From contig NZ_CP076103.1 of the NCBI RefSeq assembly GCF_018732085.1, forward strand, positions 496,001-560,000: a DNA stretch of 64,000 nt, written 5' to 3'. A program made the translations under genes and the position numbers. Shown here piece by piece: positions 35,706 to 43,436 of this stretch. Source of the DNA: Lysobacter capsici (GTDB lineage Bacteria; Pseudomonadota; Gammaproteobacteria; Xanthomonadales; Xanthomonadaceae). Each line of letters opens with the position of its first letter. Position 1 is the stretch's first letter. The notes beneath the pieces are model-generated. The model was not told the DNA's origin and made no database searches. It saw nothing but the letters and a program-made list of their open reading frames with translations.

Positions 35706-36300
35706 TCGAGCGCGCTATTGATTGCCCACTTTGAAAAAGGGGGCGGCGCCCGGCGTCAAATCGTTCCTGGACAATGCATGGCGCGGGGGATTTGCTCTTT
35801 CGTCGGCAGCGTCACGATCTGATCGAAAAGCAAATCCCCCCTGGCCCCCCTTTTTCAAAGGGGGGAACCCTTCGTTGTGGATTCGCGAGGGCGAGTGGTT
35901 GCCGGGCGTTCTCTCAGTCGAGCGCGCTATTGATTGCCCACTTTGAAAAAGGGGGCGGCGCCCGGCGTCAAATCGTTTCTGGACAATGCATGGCGCGGGG
36001 GATTTGCTCTTTCGTCGGCGGCGTCGCGATCTGATCGAAAAGCAAATCCCCCCTGGCCCCCCTTTTTCAAAGGGGGGAACCCTTCGTTGTGGATTCGCGA
36101 GGGCGAGTGGCTGCCGGGCGTTCCCTCGGTCGAGCGCGCTATTGATTGCCCACTTTGAAAAGGGGGGCGGCGCCCGGCGCGCAGTCGTTGCTGGTAGATG
36201 TGCAGCGCGGGGGATTTGCTCTTTCGTCGGCGTCGTCGCGATCTGATCGAAAAGCAAATCCCCCTTGGCCCCCCTTTTGCAAAGGGGGGAATCCTTCTTG
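35706..36300. repeat. tandem 212-bp repeat, nearly three copies, nested palindrome
   Basis: TCGAGCGCGCTATTGATTGC starts at 35706, 35918 and 36130, exactly 212 bp apart. Each unit contains CCCACTTTGAAAAAGGGGGC and, later, its partner CCCCCCTTTTTCAAAGGGGG, enclosing a second inverted pair GGGGGATTTGCT/AGCAAATCCCCC: a large nested hairpin like a small MITE. The last copy is truncated and slightly diverged. Solo relatives lie at about 39318-39405 and 39532-39575. The 648-bp gap holds no gene. Confidence 0.92.
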
Positions 36301-36318
36301 ATCGATTCGAGAGGTCTC

Positions 36319-37326
36319 TCAGTCCGCAGCTTGTTCCGGCGCCGCCTGCGCCCGCTGCTGCGCCGCACGCCGCGCATAACGTCGCGCGATGTGCGCGCAC
36401 ACGATCAGCTGCAACTGATGGAAGATCATCACCGGCAGCACGATCGCGCCGAGCGCGCTGCTGGCGAACAATATCTTCGCCATCGGCACGCCGGTGGCCA
36501 GGCTCTTCTTCGAGCCGCAGAACACGATCGCGATTTCGTCCTCGCGCGAGAACCCCATCCGGCGCGCGGCGAACGTGGTGGTTACCATCACCACCGCCAG
36601 CAGCAACGCGCACACGCCGATCACCACGTACAACGCGCCCAGCGGCGTGTTCTGCCACAGGCCGCTGCTGACCGAGGCGGCGAACGCGGTGTAGACCACC
36701 AACAGCACCGTGCCCTGGTCGGTGTAGCGCAGCACCGCGCGCTGGCGTTCGACCCAGGCGCCGATCCAGCGCCGCAGCAGATGCCCGGCCACGAACGGCA
36801 CCAGCAGCTGCAGCATGATCTTGCCGATCGCCTCCCCGGGGTTCGCCATCGCGCCGTGCGCGCCGGCCAGCGCGCTCATCAGCAGCGGGGTCAGGAACAC
36901 GCCCAGCAGGCTCGATGCCGACGCGCTGCACACCGCCGCCGGGACGTTGCCGCCGGCCATCGAGGTGAACGCGATCGAGGACTGCACGGTCGAGGGCAGG
37001 GTGCACAGGAACAGCAGCCCCAGGTACAGCTCCGGCGTCAGCCAGTGGCCCGACAGCGGCCGCAGCGCCAGGCCGAGCAGCGGAAACAATACGAAGGTGC
37101 TGGCGAAGATCACCAGGTGCAATCGCCAATGCAAGGCGCCGGCGAGGATCGCCTCGCGCGACAGGCGCGCGCCGTGCAGGAAGAACAGCGCCGCGATGGC
37201 GACATTGGTGAAATCGTCCAGGGCGCCGGCGGACACGCCGCGGACCGGGAACCACCAGGCCAGCGCGACCGCGCCGAGCAGGGCGAGGGTGAAGGCGTCG
37301 ACGCGCAGACGTTTTAGCCACTGCAT
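36319..37326 (-). CDS. bile acid:sodium symporter family transporter (SBF-like, YfeH type)
   Basis: A 335-residue carrier with about ten hydrophobic helices. It starts MQWLKRLRVDAFTLALLGAV and has LFFLHGARLSREAI, LPSTVQSSIAFTSMAGGNVP (crossover motif typical of the SBF-like group), and CGSKKSLATGVPMAKILF. Substrate unknown. The C-terminus ends in an Ala/Gln/Arg-rich cytoplasmic tail. Confidence 0.93.
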   Translation of the reverse strand: MQWLKRLRVDAFTLALLGAVALAWWFPVRGVSAGALDDFTNVAIAALFFLHGARLSREAILAGALHWRLHLVIFASTFVLFPLLGLALRPLSGHWLTPELYLGLLFLCTLPSTVQSSIAFTSMAGGNVPAAVCSASASSLLGVFLTPLLMSALAGAHGAMANPGEAIGKIMLQLLVPFVAGHLLRRWIGAWVERQRAVLRYTDQGTVLLVVYTAFAASVSSGLWQNTPLGALYVVIGVCALLLAVVMVTTTFAARRMGFSREDEIAIVFCGSKKSLATGVPMAKILFASSALGAIVLPVMIFHQLQLIVCAHIARRYARRAAQQRAQAAPEQAAD

Positions 37327-37470
37327 GGGGGCGGGGATTCGAGATTAGGGATTAGGTATTGCGTGACGAATTGGGCGTGGGTGATTCCAGTGGAGCATCG
37401 TCCGCATTCTGGCCGGCGCGTATCGCGCAGTCCATGATCGATCATGGCCGTGCGAATGCCGGTTTCGCAC

Positions 37471-37633
37471 TGCAGGAGCAGCGCGAGCCGCGATCAACCG
37501 AAGCGTTGCGATACCACGCCATTCCCCGAAGCGAAATCATCCGGGCCTTTGAAACCCGAGCCGGTTATCCGGTCTTCGGTTACGGCGCTTTCGTGCGTCG
37601 CTTCGGTTGGTCGCGGCTTGCGCCGCTCCTACA
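37471..37633. repeat. inverted pair of GGAGCGGCGC-type REP elements
   Basis: TGCAGGAGCAGCGCGAGCCG at 37471 and GGTCGCGGCTTGCGCCGCTC at 37609 face each other. They occupy the 372-bp gap between the SBF-like carrier and the YezG-like gene; no gene visible. Confidence 0.7.
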
Positions 37634-37698
37634 GGGAGCGGACGGAGCCTGCGGTGCGAGTGGGCGCCATCGGCGAGCCCACCGCCGCACCGCTCACC

Positions 37699-38073
37699 TC
37701 ACCAAGGCTTGACCTTGTCCGCGATCTCCGCCGCGCTGTCGGGCGTCACGTACCACTTGCCCGGCTCTTCGTACTCGAAGTCGATCGCGACTTCGGCCGC
37801 TTCGCGGTTGATGCGGATGATGCACACCCGCCACGGCGCCTTGTCCTTGACCTGGGTGACCCGGCGCAGTTCTTCCAGGCGGTTTTCGATCTCCACACCC
37901 GACGGCGTCAGCGGTTCGCCCGGCTGGCCCTTGTCGTAGCGGAAGCCGTTGAGGCGGCTGATGCCGTCGCCGTACCACGCGATCAGCGCGTAACCGTCCC
38001 ACGGCCGTTCGCCGGCCTTGGGGTCGACCACGATCAGGCGCGCGATCTCGCCAAGCAATTCGTCTCTGTTCAT
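37699..38073 (-). CDS. YezG-like protein, probable immunity partner of the nuclease
   Basis: A 124-residue soluble protein: MNRDELLGEIARLIVVDPKA, WDGYALIAWYGDGISRLNGF, PWRVCIIRINREAAEVAIDF, DSAAEIADKVKPW. The layout (helix, beta-rich middle, EYEEPGKW near the end) resembles the DUF600/YezG immunity family, whose founding member protects Bacillus subtilis against a toxin with the same nuclease domain as the upstream gene. It starts 38 bp after that gene ends, on the same strand. Family assignment is by resemblance; context supports the immunity role. Confidence 0.65.
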   Translation of the reverse strand: MNRDELLGEIARLIVVDPKAGERPWDGYALIAWYGDGISRLNGFRYDKGQPGEPLTPSGVEIENRLEELRRVTQVKDKAPWRVCIIRINREAAEVAIDFEYEEPGKWYVTPDSAAEIADKVKPW

Positions 38074-38111
38074 GTCCTGCCTTGGGCGTATCGGTAAGGG
38101 CGCGCCGGCGA

Positions 38112-39047
38112 TCAACCGGCGGCGATCATGTCGTCCATCTGACTACCGTCGACCCGGTCGTAGTGCTGGCCGGCGCGGTTGTCGAAGCTGACGCGTTGAT
38201 CGTAAACCCTGCTGCCGTCGCTCGGGTCGATGACCTCATAGGAAATGCGAACCCGGTCCGGTCGATCGACGTTGCGCGGGGTCAGATCGACGCTGATCTG
38301 CACGTCCATGCCCTTGTCGACCCAGGCCGCCCATTCGTTCTCGAGGGTCTTGTAGGCGCCCATGTTGAAGTTGCCGTTCTGCGGGAACAGGTTCTTCAGG
38401 CCCTGGTCGGTGACGAAGCGGTGGCCGAACACGTGGCCGCCCTGGTCGCCTTCGACGCCGCGATCGGCGGCGGCGCCTTGCGCTTGGGTCTCCGCGTCGC
38501 TGCGTTCGATCTTGCTGAACACGGTGCGCAAGGTGCCTTCGGCATGGATCGGCCGGCCTTGCGAGTCGACCGTCCAGACCGCGTCGTTGACCTCGCCGCT
38601 GTCGGGGTTGACGACGGTCGCGGAGATTTCCCGGGTGCCGTCCTGCGCTTGCGGCGACAGCCCGAGCCATTGCTTGAGCTTGTCGACCAAGCTGTCGCCG
38701 TCGTCGTCGCGCGGCAGCGCCGCATAGGCATCGCGTACCTGCGGCCCGCTGCTGCGTTCGACCGCGCCGGCGATCGTGTCGCGGCCGAACGCGGCTTCGA
38801 GCTTTTGCAGTTGCGGCGCGTCGAGTTTGCCGGCGAGGTCCTGCGCCACGATGTCGCGCTCGGCCAGCGGCAGCGCATCGACCTGTTCGCGCAGGGTGTC
38901 GAGTTGCGGCGGCGTCAGCGCGTCGGTGGTGGCGCGCGCTTGCGAGGAATCGGCGTCGCGTAAGGTCTGCGGCGTGACCGCCTGGGTCGACGGGTCCAAC
39001 GGCGGCAGGCGCTCGAAGGCGGGGCGCGAGCTGATCGGGTCGGTCAT
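38112..39047 (-). CDS. DNA/RNA non-specific endonuclease toxin (Endonuclea_NS_2 type)
   Basis: A 311-residue protein from ATG 39047 (39092 is an alternative, adding 15 residues). The N-terminal ~135 residues are helical and polar without a signal peptide. The C-terminal half is a nuclease domain: GDQGGHVFGHRF (catalytic His region, His205/His209), KNLFPQNGNFNMGAY and TLENEWAAWVDKG are the pattern seen in polymorphic toxin nucleases. No T6SS, Rhs, LXG or XVIPCD delivery domain is obvious, so the export route is unknown. Followed by the YezG-like gene. Confidence 0.8.
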   Translation of the reverse strand: MTDPISSRPAFERLPPLDPSTQAVTPQTLRDADSSQARATTDALTPPQLDTLREQVDALPLAERDIVAQDLAGKLDAPQLQKLEAAFGRDTIAGAVERSSGPQVRDAYAALPRDDDGDSLVDKLKQWLGLSPQAQDGTREISATVVNPDSGEVNDAVWTVDSQGRPIHAEGTLRTVFSKIERSDAETQAQGAAADRGVEGDQGGHVFGHRFVTDQGLKNLFPQNGNFNMGAYKTLENEWAAWVDKGMDVQISVDLTPRNVDRPDRVRISYEVIDPSDGSRVYDQRVSFDNRAGQHYDRVDGSQMDDMIAAG

Positions 39048-39410
39048 CGACGGAGCCTGGGCTGTGTGCTGATGACACAGGAAGTTAGCCATTAATGCGC
39101 CGGCATCCCAGTGGGGAAAACCCCTGGTATGTATTTCAATTCAATGACTTCGGCCAGGGTTGGTCCTATCCGGCCGGGCCAGTCGCAGGGGCTTGAGGGA
39201 CAGGCATTCCCCCGCTTCGTGACGGCTACGGGTCGAATCTTCGACGTCGCTTGATCGCGGTGGAATCGATGGGTTGAATGGATCGGATGTAGCGATCCAG
39301 GTCGCGTCGCAGGCGGGGTGTCGCGAAAATCCCCCGCGCTGAGGAGGCGTTGCGACTTCGTGCCGGCGCGGGGCGCTCGCCCCCTTTGTCAAAGGGGGCG
39401 AGGGTTTTGT

Positions 39411-39494
39411 TCGGGATTCGGGATTCGGGATTCGGGATTCGGGAATCGGGAATCGGGAATCGGGAATCGAGAGTCGAGAGTCGAGAGTCGAGAG
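39411..39494. repeat. heptanucleotide array (TCGGGAT, TCGGGAA, TCGAGAG)
   Basis: Four TCGGGAT, four TCGGGAA and four TCGAGAG units follow each other without a break. Phase is kept while the unit changes in blocks of four. The 508-bp gap 39093-39600 also holds two G/C-run inverted elements (about 39318-39405 and 39532-39575) related to the 212-bp repeat, and no gene. Confidence 0.9.
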
Positions 39495-39600
39495 TCGAAT
39501 CGCGACGCATAACCCCCGACGAAGCACGAACCGTTTCCCCCCCGTTGCAAAAGGGGGCAGGGGGGACTCGCTTTTCGCTCCCGACCCGCCAACCCCAACC

Positions 39601-41568
39601 TCACTTCCCGATCAAATGCTGCTGCCAGAACTCCATGGTCGCCGCACTGAAGTAATCGGCATTGGCCTTCTTCTGAAACCCATGCCCCTCGTCGTTGAAC
39701 ATCAAGAACCACACCGGCTGCCCATTGCCGCGCACCGCTTTGACGATCTGCTCGGCCTCGGTGTACGGCACCCGCGGATCGTTCTTGCCTTGCGCGACGA
39801 ACAACGGCGAACGGATCTTGCCGGCGTTCTTCAACGGCGAGATCCGATCGAACACCGCCTTCATTTCCGGCACGCGCTCGTCGCCGTATTCGGCGCGGCG
39901 CAGGTCGCGGCGGTAGGCCTCGGTGTTGTTGAGGAAGGTGGTGAAATCCGAAATGCCGACGATGTCGACGCCGGCGCGGATGCGGTCGCTGTAATGCATC
40001 AGCGAGGCCAGCACCATGTAACCGCCGTAACTGCCGCCATGCACGCCCACACGCTTGGCGTCGAGTTCGGGCTGTTTGGCGATCCAGTCGAGCAGGCTGC
40101 CGATGTCCTTGACCGAATCCTCGCGTTTCTCGGCGTTGTCCAGGCCCAGGTAGGTGCGGCCGTAGCCCGATGAGCCGCGCACGTTGGGCACCAGCACCGC
40201 CACGCCGAGTTCGTTGGCGAGGAACTGCGCGGTCGCGTTGAAGGTCGGCTGCGCCTGGCCTTCCGGGCCGCCGTGGATCTGGATCACCACCGGCAGCTTC
40301 TTGCCGGCCGGCGCGTTCGCGGGTTTGTAGTAGAACGCCGGAATCGTGCGCGGCTTGCCGTCGAGCTGATCGAAGGTCGGGTAACGCACCAGGGTCGGGG
40401 TGACGAACTTGCTCGAGTCCAGGCCGCCGACTTCGCTGCGGGTCCAGCGCGCGAGCTGGCGGCTGCCCAGGTCGATCACGTACACGTCGCTGGGCGAGGT
40501 CGCGGTGTTGATCGACACCGCGATGCGCTTGCCGTCGGGCGAGAAGTCGACGCCGCCGATCACGCCGATCGGCAGCTCCGGCAGTTTCACCGGCATGTGG
40601 TCGGGCAGCGACAGCACGTGCAGTTTGCTGATGCCATCCTCGTTGCTGACGAACAACAGATGCTTGCCGTCTTCCGACAGCGACACCCCGCCCACGTCCC
40701 AGGGAATATCGGCGCTGAGCACCTGCAGCTTGTGAGTGGAAAGGTCATGCCGGCGCAGGCTGGCGAACTCCTGCGCCTTGCCGTCGATCGGTTCGTCGGA
40801 GACGAAATAGACCGCGCGGCCGTCCTTGGCGAAGCGGAAATCGCCGATCGCCGCCTTGCCGCCGTCGACCGGGAACATCTCCAGCTTGCCGGTCTGCAGG
40901 TCGACCACGCCCGGATAGGTTTCGCTGGCCGACACGAACTTGCTGACCAGCAACCGCTTACCGTCGGGCGAGAAATCCGCCGCGTCCCAGCTGCCGCCCT
41001 GCGTCACCACCGCGCGCGGTTTGCGCGTGGCGAAGTCCATCACCCACACGTCGGTGTCCTTGCCGTTGCGCAAGGTGCTGCTGTAGGCGAGCTGCTTGCC
41101 GTCGTGCGAGAACAGCGGCGATTCGTTGCGCGACTTGCCGTCGGTCAACAGGCTCACCTGGCGCGAACCCAGGTCGAACCAGTGCAGTTGCCAGAACTCG
41201 TTGCCGCCGATGTCCTTGCCGAACACGAAACCGTTCAAGCCGGCGGGCGCCGCGGTCAGGCGATTGACCGGCTCGGGGTAGAAGGTCAGCTGTTCGCGCA
41301 TGCCCAGCGGCTGGCAGACGCGATGGGCCTGGGTGGTTTCGGCGAAGCGGGTGCCGATCAGTACGCAGCCATCATGGGTCCAGCCGGCGAAACCGGCGCC
41401 GCGGGTGTTCTGGTAACGGTTGAGCCGCTCCAGCAGTTCGGGGCCGATCGCCGGTACGTTCTCGCTGACCCGGTTGCCTTGTTCCTGGCGTGCAACATCC
41501 TGCGCGTGGGCGAGTTGGGCGAACGCCAGCGCCAGTGCGCTGACGGATAGGACATGGCGCAGCGACAT
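39601..41568 (-). CDS. S9 family prolyl oligopeptidase-type peptidase
   Basis: A 655-residue secreted peptidase. Signal peptide (residues 1-22 ending AHAQ), a seven-bladed propeller-like N-terminal part (repeated FSPDGKR, FSHDGKQLAYS, LSEDGKHLLFVSN), then an alpha/beta hydrolase with VIQIHGGPEGQAQP, the nucleophile GVHGGSYGGYM, and catalytic Asp and His regions VAQGKNDPRVP and NDEGHGF. Similar peptidases are abundant in Lysobacter and Xanthomonas. Confidence 0.95.
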   Translation of the reverse strand: MSLRHVLSVSALALAFAQLAHAQDVARQEQGNRVSENVPAIGPELLERLNRYQNTRGAGFAGWTHDGCVLIGTRFAETTQAHRVCQPLGMREQLTFYPEPVNRLTAAPAGLNGFVFGKDIGGNEFWQLHWFDLGSRQVSLLTDGKSRNESPLFSHDGKQLAYSSTLRNGKDTDVWVMDFATRKPRAVVTQGGSWDAADFSPDGKRLLVSKFVSASETYPGVVDLQTGKLEMFPVDGGKAAIGDFRFAKDGRAVYFVSDEPIDGKAQEFASLRRHDLSTHKLQVLSADIPWDVGGVSLSEDGKHLLFVSNEDGISKLHVLSLPDHMPVKLPELPIGVIGGVDFSPDGKRIAVSINTATSPSDVYVIDLGSRQLARWTRSEVGGLDSSKFVTPTLVRYPTFDQLDGKPRTIPAFYYKPANAPAGKKLPVVIQIHGGPEGQAQPTFNATAQFLANELGVAVLVPNVRGSSGYGRTYLGLDNAEKREDSVKDIGSLLDWIAKQPELDAKRVGVHGGSYGGYMVLASLMHYSDRIRAGVDIVGISDFTTFLNNTEAYRRDLRRAEYGDERVPEMKAVFDRISPLKNAGKIRSPLFVAQGKNDPRVPYTEAEQIVKAVRGNGQPVWFLMFNDEGHGFQKKANADYFSAATMEFWQQHLIGK

Positions 41569-41750
41569 CGTCGTTCTCCCCGGTGTATCGAGTGGGCGTC
41601 GGCCCCGCGGCGCTGACGCACGGACCCCGAGCTTAGCGCGCCGCGTCGCCGCTGTGATCCATCCCGAAAGTCACGGACGGAACCGGCCGGCGTTTGGCTT
41701 AGAGTGCGGGACCGGCGTCGCGCCGGGTGCCGCGTCCAGGGAGAAGGTCG

Positions 41751-42887
41751 ATGCTCGATCGAAGGTCGTTTTTGATCCGCGGCGCGCTCGCCGGCGCGGC
41801 CGCGTTCGCCGCCGGCGCGGCCGGTCCGTTGCGCGCGGCGATGTCGCCGCCGCGCTGGGCGCCGTACGACGAGGCGATGGTGGTCGACGGTTGCGGCTTC
41901 ATCGGCGATGCCGATTCCGGCCCCGGCGAAGCGCTGTCGAAGCGATTGATCGACGAGGCACGCAGCAGCGGCCTGCGCGTGTTGCAGACCACGGTCGGCC
42001 CGGTCGCGCAGTACGAAGGCGCCTACGAAGAAGCGGTGCGCAGCATCGGCCTGTGGGAAAACGAAATCGATCTGCACCCGGACGTGTTCGCGCGGGTGCG
42101 CACCGGCGCCGACTTGGAGCGCGCGCGGCGCGAGAAGAAACTCGGCGTGGTCTATCAGTTCCAGGACAGCGCAGCGATCGGCGAGAAGCTCGAACGCGTC
42201 GACGATTTCCATCATCTCGGCCTGCGCACGGTGCAGCTGACCTACAACGTGCGCAACCTGGTCGGCGACGGTTGCATGGAAGCCGGCAACGCCGGCATCA
42301 GCCGCTTCGGCCACGGCCTGATCGAACGACTCAACGAGCGCCGCATCCTGATCGATCTGGCCCACAGTGGCCGGCGCACCGCGACCGAGGCGATCGCCGC
42401 GTCGAAGGCGCCGGTGTTGATCAGTCACACCGGCTGCGCGGCATTGGTCGAGCGCCCGCGCAACAAGACCGACGCCGAACTGCGCGCGGTCGCCGACGGC
42501 GGCGGCGTGGTCGGCATCTACCTGATGCCGTTCCTGCGAGAAAGCGGCCAGCCGATGGCCGCCGACCTGATCCGGCATATCGAGCACGCGTTGAAGATCT
42601 GCGGCGAAGACCACGTCGGCATCGGCACCGACAACATGCTCTCGCCGGTGGACCTGAGCGAGAAGTACAAGGCGCGTCATCGCGAAGACATCCGCGATCG
42701 TCGTCGCCTCGGGATTTCCGCGCCGGGCGAGAGCGAAACGGTGTATCTGTACATCCCCGACCTCAACACGCCGCGCCGTTTCGAGACCTTGGCCGGATTG
42801 TTGTCGGCGCGCGGGCATTCGGATGCGGTGATCGGCAAGATCCTTGGCGGGAATTTTGCGCGGGTGATGGGGGAGGTTTGGGGGTGA
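41751..42887 (+). CDS. Tat-exported membrane dipeptidase (peptidase M19 family)
   Basis: A 378-residue zinc dipeptidase of the renal-dipeptidase type. ATG at 41751 follows AGGGAGAAGG with good spacing and yields a twin-arginine signal (DRRSFLIRGALAGAAAFAAG). The barrel shows VVDGCGFIGD at the place of the usual HxD metal pair, so one ligand position is atypical, then VVYQFQDS, DLAHSGRRT, LISHTGCAAL and HVGIGTDNML. Because the first metal motif has Asp-Gly-Cys, the metal centre may be altered. Confidence 0.85.
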   Translation: MLDRRSFLIRGALAGAAAFAAGAAGPLRAAMSPPRWAPYDEAMVVDGCGFIGDADSGPGEALSKRLIDEARSSGLRVLQTTVGPVAQYEGAYEEAVRSIGLWENEIDLHPDVFARVRTGADLERARREKKLGVVYQFQDSAAIGEKLERVDDFHHLGLRTVQLTYNVRNLVGDGCMEAGNAGISRFGHGLIERLNERRILIDLAHSGRRTATEAIAASKAPVLISHTGCAALVERPRNKTDAELRAVADGGGVVGIYLMPFLRESGQPMAADLIRHIEHALKICGEDHVGIGTDNMLSPVDLSEKYKARHREDIRDRRRLGISAPGESETVYLYIPDLNTPRRFETLAGLLSARGHSDAVIGKILGGNFARVMGEVWG

Positions 42888-42945
42888 GGCTTCAGCGGAA
42901 ACGCCTGCACCCGGTGAATCCTTGGTAGACCGCGTAGCCCCAGGT

Positions 42946-43242
42946 CGTCATTCCCGCGAAGGCGGGAATCCAGAGGCTTCAGCGTCATCCCGCCACAACG
43001 TCATTCCCGCAACAGCGGGACTCCAGTGACTTCAGCGTCATCCCTCCAGAACATCATCCCGCGAAGGCGGGAATCCAAGACGTCAGCGTCATCCTTCCAG
43101 AACGTCATTCCCACGAACGCGGGAATCCAAGACGGCAGCGTCATCCCTCCAGAACGTCATTCCCGCGAACGCGGGAATCCAGTGACTTCAAGCGTTCTCG
43201 CACGAAAGGCGCTGGATTCCCGCCTTCGCGGGAATGACGGTA
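42946..43242. repeat. tandem array of ~52-bp units with CGTCATTCCCGCGAA palindromes
   Basis: Units start at 42946, 42999, 43052, 43103 and 43155. Each begins CGTCATTCCCGCGAANGCGG, followed by AATCCA and a 22-26-bp linker ending CAGCGTCATCC.TCCAGAA. The last unit is followed by an inverted copy ending at 43242. The linkers are nearly identical, so this is not a CRISPR. No gene is seen in 42888-43434. Confidence 0.9.
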
Positions 43243-43359
43243 GGAGAGAACGCTGAGCATCGTGAGCAGATGGGCTCCGGCAAACGCGCTGTTTGCAAAT
43301 GCGTGTGATGTTGACCGCAACCGCAACCGAAACCGCAATCGCAACTCACGATCCAGATA

Positions 43360-43436
43360 CCGACTTCCGACTTCCGACTTCCGACTTCCGAATCCCGAAT
43401 CCCGAATCCCGAATCCCGAATCCCGAATCCCGAATC
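43360..43436. repeat. heptanucleotide array overlapping the dnaG stop codon
   Basis: Four CCGACTT then seven CCGAATC units. The dnaG stop (TCA on this strand, 43435-43437) lies in the last unit. Just before it are hexamer-like AACCGC repeats (43317-43345). Confidence 0.9.

Noticed and set aside
42946..43242. CRISPR array
   Set aside because: Repeat units are palindromic, spacers are near-identical rather than unique, and no cas genes are present.
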